From: Actinostola sp. cb2023
Lineage: Eukaryota > Cnidaria > Anthozoa > Actiniaria > Actinostolidae
Assembly: GCA_033675265.1 (NCBI GenBank)
Contig: JAUJYZ010000724.1
Span: 818,001 to 882,000, forward strand
Direction of reading: 5' to 3'
Length of the DNA stretch: 64,000 nucleotides
Shown here: piece after piece, positions 34,100 to 48,507 of the stretch
How positions within the stretch are numbered: the stretch's first letter is position 1
How the letters are laid out: every line of letters starts with the position of its first letter
Translations under genes and position numbers: made by a program
The notes under the pieces: model-generated
What the model was told of the DNA's origin: nothing
The model's input: only the letters and a program-made list of their open reading frames with translations
Databases searched by the model: none

Positions 34100-34160
34100 T
34101 TACTTGATAAAGAAACTATGATGAGCATAGACAGAATAAATGTTCGGAAAAAATCAGTTG
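34100..34160 (+). CDS. candidate exon, unknown protein (part 2)
   Basis: Flanked by TTTGTTTGCAG/TTACTT and GTTG/GTGAGA, a strong acceptor and donor. It encodes LLDKETMMSIDRINVRKKSV in the phase left by 33901-34015. The two share an 84-nt intron. It overlaps the minus-strand GPCR-like ORF by 7 nt, so at most one of the two is functional here. Confidence 0.3.
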
Positions 34161-34363
34161 GTGAGAAATCGTAGGCTTTTAAACCGAGCAAAAAGAGTGA
34201 TCATACACCCGTTGGTCAGGATCCCACAGAATAGCAGTATCGAAAGGAGAACGAGTTGGACATTGATGCTAATTTCAATCGTTGGTCCTATCATGTATTC
34301 ATATTGAATATCATTAACACTGGCCATATTATCCTTGTGGCACAAAATATGAATATCGGCCAA
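34154..34363 (-). pseudogene. GPCR-like N-terminus, truncated after helix 1
   Basis: A 69-codon frame with about 35 polar residues, then VQLVLLSILLFCGILTNGCM, ITLFARFKSLRFLTN and a stop. GILTN and the LRFLTN end resemble transmembrane helix 1 and the first loop of rhodopsin-like receptors (GxxxN...LRxxTN). Translation stops where helix 2 should begin; no donor is seen and no later helix was found. Most likely a fragment, or chance. Confidence 0.3.
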
Positions 34364-34553
34364 CTGTTTCGCTAGTGTATGGGAGTGATTTTCGTCGGGA
34401 TTAATTTACATAATGAGTATTCATGGGCAGCGGTCACATTTAAAAGTAATTGTTATGCAAATTATCACAGCCATAAAACCCCAGGACAGTGACCTGCAAA
34501 TCAGTTCTTCCAGGAGTGAGAACATTGGAGGAGGTAGTGATATTTGTACATAG

Positions 34554-34972
34554 AATACTCCAGTTCCTAGTTGTTTAGACAACGCTGTACTCCTTGACAA
34601 AAGACGCATTTGCTCAGGCTTAGCCTCAATAAGCCAGTTCAGAGTTTAAGAATAAGGTTCAGTGCGCATGCGATTTTATCCCGATTATATCACCTTCTTT
34701 TGTTAACGTTTGTGTTATTTTTAAATAACAAAAGAAGGTGATATAATCGGGATAAAATCGCATGCGCACTGAACCTTATTCTTAAACTCTGAACTGGCTT
34801 ATTCACTGTAAATTATGCACAAATACCGACGAGAACGCGAAAAAGTGTTGACATTCAACAAGAGAAACGGGTTATTCCACGGGTTATTCTCTGGATTGAG
34901 GCTAAGCCTGAGCAAACGCGTCTTTTGTCAAGGAGTACAGCGGTGCGTAAACAACTCGAAACTGGAGTATTC
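34554..34972. mobile_element. MITE, ACTCCAGTT family, split by a younger palindromic MITE
   Basis: The two halves (34554-34630 and 34801-34972) align end to end with 9868-10106. The insertion point is inside GCCTCAAT/TCAGTG. Confidence 0.9.
34631..34800. mobile_element. 170-bp palindromic MITE (perfect ~75-bp arms) nested in 34554-34972
   Basis: AAGCCAGTTCAGAGTTTAAG to TTCTTTTGTTA is followed by a 16-20-nt loop and its exact inverse ending CTTAAACTCTGAACTGGCTT. Comparison with 9868-10106 shows a clean insertion with at most a 2-bp AT/TA duplication. Confidence 0.93.
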
Positions 34973-35181
34973 CGTATTTCGAAGATCAGCGACCAAAAGC
35001 TAAAGTAAGGAGAAAGAGATGGATATCGATGTGAATGGAGTCAGCGAAAGGTCACAACAATCATGGACTCTGGGAATTTTCCCAAACTTTGTCTTCGCAA
35101 TATGGAGCCGGCTTATTAATTTTCTTCTGTATGTGCATGTTGACATTATTTATCTATGATCCACAATACATTTCGGGCTTG

Positions 35182-35234
35182 GTATGCAACATGCAACATG
35201 CAACATGCAACATGCAACATGCAACATGCAACAT
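35182..35234 (+). repeat. (CATGCAA)n heptamer, ~7 copies
   Basis: ATGCAACATGCAACATGCAA in perfect tandem. Confidence 0.95.
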
Positions 35235-35607
35235 GCTACAAAACCTTCACCAACCTTTTTTGAAATAGCTGTATATACACTTTACGTGTGATTAGGCGAA
35301 GTTTATCAATAAAACAATAAAGTGATTTTTTAACTTTGAACGAACTAGTTTTGACTGTAAGCATGCAGTTAGCTCTTGTAATATTCACGCTTGTCGTTTC
35401 ACTGGTGGCGCGGCAATGTATTTCTCATTTGGCTAAAATTCGGTAGTTTTATATGTAAAATATAGCTACGCATGCGTGCTATAGCCCTACAAAACACCAC
35501 GGGACACTCGTGACAAGAAACGTTTATTTTCTTTATTTATTGCAATTCCATCATTTAATTCTTTTGATTTCTTGTTCTTTTTGTGATGGGAACTTTATCT
35601 TCTTGCT

Positions 35608-35849
35608 TCATCGTCCCTTATAAGTGCATGAACATTCGCTAGCAGTGACTGATTCATAATCGAGTGGTGCATTATCTCTCGTAAACGCGCATCTCCAGCG
35701 ACCAATGTTGCATTCTCGGGTTTCAGTACATGCAAGAAAGGCACAGTTACATCCATTACCACGATCGTCCATAGTAAGATGGCCAGAAGGACAATTATAC
35801 CAAAGGCCCATATACTGAATGCTGTTATGTTTTTCAACATACACCTTGC
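35608..35849 (-). CDS. exon 2 of small secreted 8-cysteine protein
   Basis: A 242-nt exon with acceptor TTTTATTAAAG/GCAAGG, entered in phase 1, ending in TGA (35610-35608). With exon 1 it completes a 98-aa precursor. The mature part (~80 aa) begins GKVYVEKHNSIQYMGLWYNC and has eight Cys spaced C-x13-C-x-C-x5-C-x5-C-x6-C-x20-C-x-C, including GCNCAFLACTETREC and a final ECSCTYKGR. Eight Cys in a single small domain with a C-x-C-x5-C core recalls single VWC domains or the small cysteine-rich proteins of anthozoans, but the spacing does not match either well enough to assign. Function unknown; secreted and disulfide-stabilised is the safe reading. Confidence 0.8.
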
Positions 35850-38800
35850 CTTTAATAAAACAAATACATGTCAACAAGCTAGTGTCACGTGAATTTAGCA
35901 GTACTGCTAATTGGATACACGACTCTCACACTCACTTCTTACTATATTCTATATTCTATACACACAACACTCATCTCACTAGTGGGGACACGACTCTCAC
36001 ACTCACTTCTTACTATATTCTATATTCTATACACCCAACACTCATCTCACTAGTGGGGACACGACTCTCACACTCACTTCTTACTATACATTCTATATTC
36101 TATACACCCAACACTCATCTCACTAGTGGGGACACGACTCTCACACTCACTTCTTACTACATTCTATATTCTATACACCCAACACTCATCTCACTAGTGG
36201 GGACACGACTCTCACACTCACTTCTTACTATACATTCTATTCTATACACACAACACTCATCTCACTAGTGGGGACACGACTCTCACACTCACTTCTTACT
36301 ACATTCTATATTCTATACACCCAACACTCATCTCACTAGTGGGGACACGACTCTCACACTCACTTCTTACTACATTCTATATTCTATACACACAACACTC
36401 ATCTCACTAGTGGGGACACGACTCTCACACTCACTTCTTACTACATTCTATTCTATACACCCAACACTCATCTCACTAGTGGGGACACGACTCTCACACT
36501 CACTTCTTACTATACATTCTATTCTATACACACAACACTCATCTCACTAGTGGGGACACGACTCTCACACTCACTTCTTACTACATTCTATATTCTATAC
36601 ACACAACACTCATCTCACTAGTGGGGACACGACTCTCACACTCACTTCTTACTACATTCTATATTCTATACACCCAACACTCATCTCACTAGTGGGGACA
36701 CGACTCTCACACTCACTTCTTACTACATTCTATATTCTATACACACAACACTCATCTCACTAGTGGGGACACGACTCTCACACTCACTTCTTACTACATT
36801 CTATATTCTATACACCACAACACTCATCTCACTAGTGGGGACACGACTCTCACACTCACTTCTTACTACATTCTATATTCTATACACCCAACACTCATCT
36901 CACTAGTGGGGACACGACTCTCACACTCACTTCTTACTACATTCTATATTCTATACACACAACACTCATCTCACTAGTGGGGACATGACTCTCACACTCA
37001 CTTCTTACTACATTCTATATTCTATACACACAACACTCATCTCACTAGTGGGGACACGACTCTCACACTCACTTCTTACTACATTCTATATTCTATACAC
37101 ACAACACTCATCTCACTAGTGGGGACACGACGACTCTCACACTCACTTCTTACTACATTCTATATTCTATACACACAACACTCATCTCACTAGTGGGGAC
37201 ACGACTCTCACACTCACTTCTTACTACATTCTATATTCTATACACACAACACTCATCTCACTAGTGGGGACACGACTCTCACACTCACTTCTTACTACAT
37301 TCTATATTCTATACACACAACACTCATCTCATCTCACTAGTGGGGACACGACTCTCTCACACTTCTTACTACATTCACTAGTGGTGACACGACTCTATAT
37401 TCTATACATTCTATATTCCAACACTCATCTCACTAGTGGGGACACGACTCTCACACTCACTTCTTACTACATTCTATATTCTATACACACAACACTCATC
37501 TCACTAGTGGGGACACGACTCTCACACTCACTTCTTACTACATTCTATATTCTATACACACAACACTCATCTCACTAGTGGGGACACGACTCTCACACTC
37601 ACTTCTTACTACATTCTATATTCTATACACACAACACTCATCTCACTAGTGGGGACACGACTCTCACACTCACTTCTTACTACATTCTATATTCTATACA
37701 CACAACACTCATCTCACTAGTGGGGACACGACTCTCACACTCACTTCTTACTACATTCTATATTCTATACACACAACACTCATCTCACTAGTGGGGACAC
37801 GACTCTCACACTCACTTCTTACTACATTCTATATTCTATACACACAACACTCATCTCACTAGTGGGGACACGACTCTCACACTCACTTCTTACTACATTC
37901 TATATTCTATACACACAACACTCATCTCACTAGTGGGGACACGACTCTCACACTCACTTCTTACTACATTCTATATTCTATACACACAACACTCATCTCA
38001 CTAGTGGGGACACGACTCTCACACTCACTTCTTACTACATTCTATATTCTATACACACAACACTCATCTCACTAGTGGGGACACGACTCTCACACTCACT
38101 TCTTACTACATTCTATATTCTATACACCCAACACTCATCTCACTAGTGGGGACACGACTCTCACACTCACTTCTTACTACATTCTATATTCTATACACAC
38201 AACACTCATCTCACTAGTGGGGACACGACTCTCACACTCACTTCTTACTACATTCTATATTCTATACACACAACACTCATCTCACTAGTGGGGACACGAC
38301 TCTCACACTCACTTCTTACTACATTCTATATTCTATACACACAACACTCATCTCACTAGTGGGGACACGACTCTCACACTCACTTCTTACTACATTCTAT
38401 ATTCTATACACACAACACTCATCTCACTAGTGGGGACACGACTCTCACACTCACTTCTTACTACATTCTATATTCTATACACACAACACTCATCTCACTA
38501 GTGGGGACACGACTCTCACACTCACTTCTTACTACATTCTATATTCTATACACACAACACTCATCTCACTAGTGGGGACACGACTCTCACACTCACTTCT
38601 TACTACATTCTATATTCTATACACCCAACACTCATCTCACTAGTGGGGACACGACTCTCACACTCTCTTACACTCACTTCTTACTACATTCTATATTCTA
38701 TACACACAACACTCATCTCACTAGTGGGGACACGACTCTCACACTCACTTCTTACTATACATTCTATATTCTATACACACAACACTCATCTCACTAGTGG

Positions 38801-41800
38801 GGACACGACTCTCACACTCACTTCTTACTACATTCTATATTCTATACACACAACACTCATCTCACTAGTGGGGACACGACTCTCACACTCACTTCTTACT
38901 ATACTACATTCTATTCTATACACACAACACTCATCTCACTAGTGGGGACACGACTCTCACACTCACTTCTTACTACATTCTATATTCTATACACACAACA
39001 CTCATCTCACTAGTGGGGACACGACTCCCACACTCACTTCTTACTACATTCTATATTCTATACACACAACACTCATCTCACTAGTGGGGACACGACTCTC
39101 ACACTCACTTCTTACTTACTACATTCTATTCTATTCTATACACACAACACTCATCTCACTAGTGGGGACACGACTCTCACACTCACTTCTTACTACATTC
39201 TATATTCTATACACCCAACACTCATCTCACTAGTGGGGACACGACTCTCACACTCACTTCTTACTACATTCTATATTCTATACACCCAACACTCATCTCA
39301 CTAGTGGGGACACGACTCTCACACTCACTTCTTACTACATTCTATATTCTATACACACAACACTCATCTCACTAGTGGGGACACGACTCTCACACTCACT
39401 TCTTACTATACATTCTATTCTATACACACAACACTCATCTCACTAGTGGGGACACGACTCTCACACTCACTTCTTACTATACATTCTATTCTATACACAC
39501 AACACTCATCTCACTAGTGGGGACACGACTCTCACACTCACTTCTTACTATACATTCTATTCTATACACACAACACTCATCTCACTAGTGGGGACACGAC
39601 TCTCACACTCACTTCTTACTACATTCTATTCTATACACACAACACTCATCTCACTAGTGGGGACACGACTCTCACACTCACTTCTTACTACATTCTATAT
39701 TCTATATTCTATACACACCCAACACTCATCTCACTAGTGGGGACACGACTCTCACACTCACTTCTTACTCTTACTACATTCTATATTCTATACACACAAC
39801 ACTCATCTCACTAGTGGGGACACGACTCTCACACTCACTTCTTACTACATTCTATATTCTATACACCCAACACTCATCTCACTAGTGGGGACACGACTCT
39901 CACACTCACTTCTTACTACATTCTATATTCTATACACCCAACACTCATCTCACTAGTGGGGACACGACTCTCACACTCACTTCTTACTACATTCTATATT
40001 CTATACACACAACACTCATCTCACTAGTGGGGACACGACTCTCACACTCACTTCTTACTACATTCTATATTCTATACACACAACACTCATCTCACTAGTG
40101 GGGACACGACTCTCACACTCACTTCTTACTACATTCTATATTCTATACACACAACACTCATCTCACTAGTGGGGACACGACTCTCACACTCACTTCTTAC
40201 TATACATTCTATATATTCTATACACACAACACTCATCTCACTAGTGGGGACACGACTCCCACTCTCACTTCTTACTACATTCTATTCTATACACACAACA
40301 CTCATCTCACTAGTGGGGACACGACTCTCACACTCACTTCTTACTACATTCTATATTCTATACACCCAACACTCATCTCACTAGTGGGGACACGACTCTC
40401 ACACTCACTTCTTACTACATTCTATATTCTATACACAACACTCATCTCACTAGTGGGGACACGACTCTCACACTCACTTCTTACTACATTCTATATTCTA
40501 TACACCCAACACTCATCTCACTAGTGGGGACACGACTCTCACACTCACTTCTTACTATTCTATATACACACAACACTCATCTCACTAGTGGGGACACGAC
40601 TCTCACACTCACTTCTTACTACATTCTATATTCTATACACCCAACACTCATCTCACTAGTGGGGACACGACTCTCACACACTCACTTCTTACTACATTCT
40701 ATATTCTATACACACAACACTCATCTCACTAGTGGGGACACGACTCTCACACTCACTTCTTACTACATTCTATATTCTATACACACACAACACTCATCTC
40801 ACTAGTGGGGACACGACTCTCACACTCACTTCTTACTACATTCTATATTCTATACACCCAACACTCATCTCACTAGTGGGGACACGACTCTCACACTCAC
40901 TTCTTACTACATTCTATATTCTATACACCAACACTCATCTCACTAGTGGGGACACGACTCTCACACTCACTTCTTACTACATTCTATATTCTATACACAC
41001 AACACTCATCTCACTAGTGGGGACACGACTCTCACACTCACTTCTTACTATACATTCTATATTCTATACACCCAACACACTCATCTCACTAGTGGGGACA
41101 CGACTCTCACACTCACTTCTTACTACATTCTATATTCTATACACCCAACACTCATCTCACTAGTGGGGACACGACTCTCACACTCACTTCTTACTACATT
41201 CTATATTCTATACACACAACACTCATCTCACTAGTGGGACACGACTCTCACACTCACTTCTTACTACATTCTATATTCTATACACACCAACACTCATCTC
41301 ACTAGTGGGGACACGACTCTCACACTCACTTCTTACTACATTCTATATTCTATACACCCAACACTCATCTCACTAGTGGGGACACGACTCTCACACTCAC
41401 TTCTTACTATACATTCTAGTGGTATATATTCTATACATTCTATAGCAGTACACACACTCATCTCCCACTAGTGGGGACACGACTCTCACACTCACTTCTT
41501 ACTACATTCTATACACCCAACACTCATCTCACTAGTGGGGACACGACTCTCACACTCACTTCTTACTACATTCTATATTCTATACACCCAACACTCATCT
41601 CACTAGTGGGGACACGACTCTCACACTCACTTCTTAGTATTCTATATTCTATACACCCAACACTCATCTCACTAGTGGGGACACGACTCTCACACTCACT
41701 TCTTACTATACATTCTATATATTCTATACACCCAACACTCATCCCACTAGTGGGGACACGACTCTCACACTCACTTCTACTACATTCCTAGTACACTCAC

Positions 41801-42457
41801 TTCTTACTACATTCTATATTCTATACACACAACACTCATCTCACTAGTGGGGACACGACTCTCACACTCACTTCTTACTACATTCTATATTCTATACACC
41901 CAACACTCATCTCACTAGTGGGGACATGACTCTCACACACACTTCTTACTACATTCTATATTCTATACACCCAACACTCATCTCACTAGTGGGGACACCA
42001 CTCTCACACTCACTTCTTACTACATTCTATATTCTATACACCCAACACTCATCTCACTAGTAGGGACATGACTCTCACACTCACTTCTTACTACATTCTA
42101 TATTCTATGCACCCAACACTCATCTCGATCACTAGTGGGGACACCACTTTCACACTCACTTCTTACTATACATTCTATATTCTATACACTCAACACTCAT
42201 CTGACTAGTGGGGACACGACTCTCACTTCTTAATACATTCTATAGTCTATACACCCAACACTCATCTCACTAGTGGAGACACGACTCTCACACTCACTTC
42301 TTACTACATTCTATATTCTATACACACAGCACTCATCTCACTAGTGGGGACACGACTCTCACACTCACTTCTTACTACATTCTATAATTTATACACACAA
42401 TACTCATCTCACTAGTGGATTCAGCTAGTGCACTAGGGGTAATGGACATGGATTTAC
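35850..42457 (-). other. 6.6-kb intron made almost entirely of satellite
   Basis: It is bounded by GTAAAT (donor side, 42457) and TTTTATTAAAG (acceptor side, 35850). Only about 66 bp at the acceptor side and about 38 bp at the donor side are not 71-bp satellite. Confidence 0.8.
35916..42419 (-). repeat. 71-bp satellite array B (inverted relative to array A)
   Basis: About 91 units reading on the + strand CACTCACTTCTTACTACATT, CTATATTCTATACACACAAC, ACTCATCTCACTAGTGGGGA, the reverse complement of array A. Most units have ACACACAAC where array A has the equivalent of ACACCCAAC, so the two arrays have been homogenised separately; ACACCC units are commonest near both edges. Length variants (TACTATACATT, loss of TATATTC) recur in clusters (39400-39600). 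The right edge (41400-42419) is the most degenerate. Confidence 0.98.
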
Positions 42458-42512
42458 CTTGAACGGACGCCAACGCCAACAGAAGAACGGCGAGAACAAA
42501 CATCTTTACCAT
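42458..42512 (-). CDS. exon 1 (signal peptide) of small secreted 8-cysteine protein
   Basis: ATG at 42512-42510 starts MVKMFVLAVLLLALASVQ, a clear signal peptide with an Ala/Leu core. The 55-nt coding part ends CAAG/GTAAAT in phase 1, the phase required by 35608-35849; no other downstream exon before array B fits. TTTCAG ends 15 nt before the ATG, so a non-coding 5' exon further upstream is possible. Confidence 0.8.
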
Positions 42513-42625
42513 TGTGTATCACTGAATCTGAAACATGGATATGAACAAGTTAAAAATGTACAAATAAACATGTAAAAAAAACAGCAAAAAAAACAACATA
42601 TAATAGCGACATTAGTGGTATATTA

Positions 42626-43912
<1,287 letters not shown>

Positions 43913-44158
43913 ACTTCCTGATCCTTAAATACGGTGTCATATTTTGTAATTAGACCCTCAAATAAAATATCCGATCATTAAATGGGGCACACTTTTTATT
44001 TTTATCAGTCAACTTCACATAATGAATTAGCGATTGGAAATCGAGCATCGTAGCTCAACGATGTATTCGTGTTTAAATTAAGTTATATACACTGAAAGGA
44101 CAACCCTGTTTAAATAAAGGTTTATTCATTCATTCACACTATACATATATTATAGTTA
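43913..44158. other. AT-rich spacer
   Basis: Contains TTTAAATAAAGGTTTATTCA then TTCATTCAC (44110-44138), resembling a LINE 3' end. Nothing else is seen. Confidence 0.4.
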
Positions 44159-46708
44159 CGCGTCTGTGAGTTTAAGAAGTGGCGGGAAAAATTCTATCGT
44201 TCGCAGTTTTGTTCAAAACATTTATTTATCTTTTGAATGGTTGTTTGTTTTGAAAGTTTTGTGACAAATAGCCTGTTTTACTGATATATTAATGTTAAAT
44301 ATCTAATAATGTTTTCAATTCTATTCTGAATGGTTAATTAAGTACATTTGATAATTGACAATAGGGTCGGTTAGCCTTGTGACGGTCCCTTGAACATTTC
44401 ACATATTCTAAGACATACATACGCGCCTGTGAGTTCAAGAAGTGGCGGGAACTACGTACTTTTCCAACCGCAAGGTTACAGAGACGATTTGTGAGGGAAA
44501 TCCTTCACTCTGAGTGTTATATTACTACACCTAACATACCTAGGTAAGTATCAAACTTAACGTCCAAGAAAAACATTTCTCGATTATATTCTGATTGGCT
44601 AAGAGCACTGCCATTAAATGTCAATATCTGCTGCGCCACTAAACAATTCTTCGTGTTAATCGAACGGGTTTCTTGAGAAATTTGCAGACTTTTGAAAAAA
44701 ATACTTGTTCAAATTAATCCCTAATTGCACCCGAAACCTTATGATTACCGATACTTATAAGTGTTCAAAGCGAATGTACACATACTAAAAGTAGATAGGA
44801 AAGTGCATTACCCTTAATTCGAAGTCTTGCTGAAGTCCAGTTACTTGTTCGCTCTGCCCGCAACTCTCTCTAGTGACCGCGTGCTTGTGCTTAAGTAGCA
44901 TCGCTACTTCTTGAGTGACAGATGTCACTCAAACAGGATTAAACTATGTCTACTCTTGACAACGAGTTGGAACGCGCACCCCCTGACGGTCACTAGGTGG
45001 GGTCTTAGTTCTACTCGAAACATATGACTAAGAAAATGTACACCTAAAATGAACACACAATCTGAAAGATATTCTTACAAGCTATTGTCAGTACTCGAAA
45101 ACTCTGAGTGAGCGATTTTAAAAGCAAAGATATATCGCGCGCACTTTTCCTTAATCGTCAACACAAGATCTCGTCAACAAATTATCTCAATTATAGTAAC
45201 TGAATATGTTATGATGACTTTCCAGTTAATGCTCCTATTATACACGCCCAAGGAAGCGTCACAAGCGACCCTAGTGTTTTCTGGCATGACCATTGTCGAT
45301 AGGGATTGACATTTTATCAGTGGGATAAGCTCAGGTTTGGCACTAAGTAAGGGTCTATTGTGCTGTGACTACATCTCACATTGCGTGACAGCACGCAAGT
45401 CTGAATTAGTTGTGACATTGTGAAACCATGCGACATAGCTAAGAACATGGCCTTTTATTTCTTCTTCACATCTGAATATTATTTTGTTTTGATCAAAAAA
45501 TGACTCCACGTCCATTTGAACACTAGACTTTATAATATAAGCATTGGTAACATCCTAAGAACGCGCGATTTCATTGGATGCTATGCGTGCACCATTTTGT
45601 ATGGTGCAAACCTTTTATGGTGCACGGCTGTGAGCTTAGGTTCAAACTGAATAGCTAAAACAATCTTAAAATCAAACGTTTCCTCGACTTTGGTGTTGAA
45701 AACATTGCGATACACCGAAACTATGGATTTTTGATCAAAAAAAGAACAAGAATGGTGAACAAAATGGCAAGAAAGTTGAGGATTCTGTTGTGTTTTTGAA
45801 TACAATTTTAGTTGAAGTTCGCGCGCTGCACGCTGGAATGTCATTATCTAAGTTACATAAACTCATGTTGAATATTAATTAACTCGAACGTTTACAACAA
45901 CTTCAGCATGTTTTTGCCAGTGAAATAATTTTCGACTTTTATATTATAAAAGATGGCTTTCTATGTTCTATACAAAAAGCCATCTTCTATTTGTTCAATG
46001 AGTTCCATCAACGCGCCTCGTTGACTATTTGAACTCATAGAAAACTCGAACTCATAGTGTAATTGTTTTAGTAGAAACCAACTAGCATACTACCTTCGAA
46101 TTTATACCAATATTTAGCGACTTTTCGCTCTGTTTTTGTTCAAAACGCTGGATTTTTCGCTACTCACTATCTATCACGCAATAGATAGCTAGTGAGTACA
46201 TTAGCCAATCAGATTGCAGGATTCGTGGTAGTATGCTAGTTGGTTTCTACTAATAGTTGTTAGTTTTGATAGTTTTGTGACGGCGAATAGCCTGTTTTAC
46301 TGATATATTAATGTTAAATATCTAATATATATTTCAATTCCATTCTGAATGGTTAAGTACATTTGACGGTCCCTTGAGCATTTCACATATTCTAAGGGGT
46401 ATTGTATGTACTCATCAACGTGCAATATTAATTATGATTATCATCCCAAAAATCAGTTAGCCAATCGATCAGAAGCGAGATCTTCTGTCCTGATATCCCA
46501 CGATATCAGGACAGTGTGTTGATATCCCACGATATCACGGACAGTTGGTTAAAATGTGCTTCTAAATAAGTAACCATTGTATTTTTATATTAATTCTGGT
46601 CATTTTAAGGGAAAATATGTTTCATTCAAAAGATAAATAAACGTTTCAGTTGAACAAAACTGCGAACGATTGAATTTTTCCCGCCACTTCTCAAACTCAC
46701 GGACGCGT
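44159..46708. mobile_element. 2.5-kb foldback element, TIR GCGTC(C/T)GTGAGTTTxAGAAGTGGCGGG
   Basis: Left GTGAGTTTAAGAAGTGGCGG and right CCGCCACTTCTCAAACTCAC are inverted and extend through GAATTTTTCCCG to the CGAACG/GTTTTGTTC words. An internal direct repeat (TGTTTTACTGATATATTAAT) lies at about 44272 and 46292. The 87-codon minus frame at 45581-45844 has no support. Confidence 0.7.
46071..46250. mobile_element. 180-bp MITE, TIR GTAGAAACCAACTAGCATAC
   Basis: The right end GTATGCTAGTTGGTTTCTAC is the exact inverse; 24 bp including TACC are perfect. It is nested in the 44159-46708 foldback. Confidence 0.92.
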
Positions 46709-47282
46709 GCCGGCAATATGCTAATAAGTTTGTATTTTGAAAAGATCGTCCTCGATGTCAGTGCATGTAGTGATATTCTTTCATTTCGGCGAAAAGAGTG
46801 GGATGATAAATAAATAATCGGTCAATTTTGGTTCGATTCTGCGAAATATCAAGACTCGTTAGGTCTTGCCATGGGTCTCGACTACGTCTCGCCAAAATAC
46901 GAACCATGGCAGGATTTCAAACCGTGGGGAACTGGGTACGAGTCCCTAAATATTGTGATAATCAACACAAAATCCACACAACCAGACAGAGCACATCGAG
47001 TTAAGCAAAAACCCAAAGTTTGGTGTTAATCGGGTCAATATTGAACGACTTACGGCCAATCAAAAATGATAGAATTTACAAAGAAATAGTATGGAGCACC
47101 CGTCCAGTCAGTTGGCCGACATTGTATTCGCGGGATGAGCTCAGGTTTGGCACTAAGTAAGGGTCTGTTGTTGAAAACCAGTTTGCTGTGACTACATCTC
47201 ACAGTACTTGACAGCAAGTAATTGTTGTGAAACCATGTGACACATAACTAAGAACATGGCATTTTATTTCTTCTTCGCGGCA
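46709..47282. other. spacer with a direct-repeat partner
   Basis: 47136-47270 is a diverged copy of 45321-45475 (shared GCTCAGGTTTGGCACTAAGT, AAGGGTCT, CATGG-CATTTTATTTCTTC). No gene is seen. Confidence 0.5.
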
Positions 47283-48507
47283 TCACAGGCAAACCACAGT
47301 GATAAAGTGACATTTGCACTACAAAATACCGAATAAAACGTGTTTTAATACATTTTAGCCCGAGTAAATGCACCATTGTTCCCCACCCTCCCTCACTGAG
47401 TCGGAATAGGTCAACCGTAGGACGTATATTATTACAAGGTAGGCAACTTTCAGGATTCCTGTGGTGAATCTCGAAACAAATCTGCTAAAATATATACCAA
47501 ATCTTGTGAAAACCCATTCCTAAATCCGTCCAGTTACTAAAATACCTTCAATCTATCATGTCAGCTCAATTGTTTGGTTGTATTTTGAAGAAAATGCTGG
47601 TTTTGGGTCCAAGGACGCAAAAAAACAGCTTTCGTACTATGTGCCGACAGTTAGGCTTCGACCAGCGCAGTCCTGGGGACGAAGATGAGGAGCAAAAATC
47701 ACCCGCGTACCCCTTCCCTTGTATACTTTTACTCACCTGATCAAATGGACACCAGACATTGGCAAAAATTCGACTTCCGCCTTCGTAACATTTAAATATT
47801 CATTACGCACGTCGTGTAGTTGATGTTTTTAAATTATAAGTGTTGTGATTCAATTTTCTTCACTGTTTTACATATGTAGGGTAGAGTTATATACCTTTAC
47901 ACTGTCCTTCCTTACATGTTCAGTTGTCCTTTACCGTAACCTAAACACATAATAACTTACATATCATAAAACTCAAAACCTAAATTAACTATCTCGTCCG
48001 AAAAAATGTAAAACTAGACACTAGTACATGCAAACATTCAACCACAACATATAGATGAATGATAGTAACATTTTGAATGTTATTCATGAATACGCTTAGA
48101 TCTTTATAAAGATTTAAAAATAGCTTGCACTTATCAGTTGCATTTCGTGGATTGTTATCTACAATACACATGTTGCAGAGTTTGCTAGTTATATTACTGT
48201 TCAGTTCTAACTGTCAAATAAGCCCGAACTGGATAAGCGTTATTCATTTCGAATAATTAGGGAGGCAAACGAAATATTTGCACAGAATTACACAAATTAC
48301 AAAACACCTTGTACTTTCTTCATAATTTCACAGTGTATTGTATTATTCCGTCTTGCAAACTTGCATGCGTCAAAGAATTCACACGCGATGAGCATGTGGG
48401 TATTTTGTCTGCGCATGCGCCAACACAGCATTGACCAGTGACGTCTGGAACCATTTTCCAGCTCGATAGATCATTTTAAGGATATTTTGTAAGAGATCTA
48501 CGCGTTT

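Noticed and set aside
35819..41791. Many open frames of 60-149 aa through the satellites (SLVGTRLSHSLL-type peptides)
   Set aside because: They are translations of the 71-bp unit; the period is not a multiple of three and all frames simply lack stops. No start context or codon bias.
45581..45844. 87-codon minus-strand ORF
   Set aside because: Lies inside a foldback; no domain, splice signals or hydrophobic pattern to support it.
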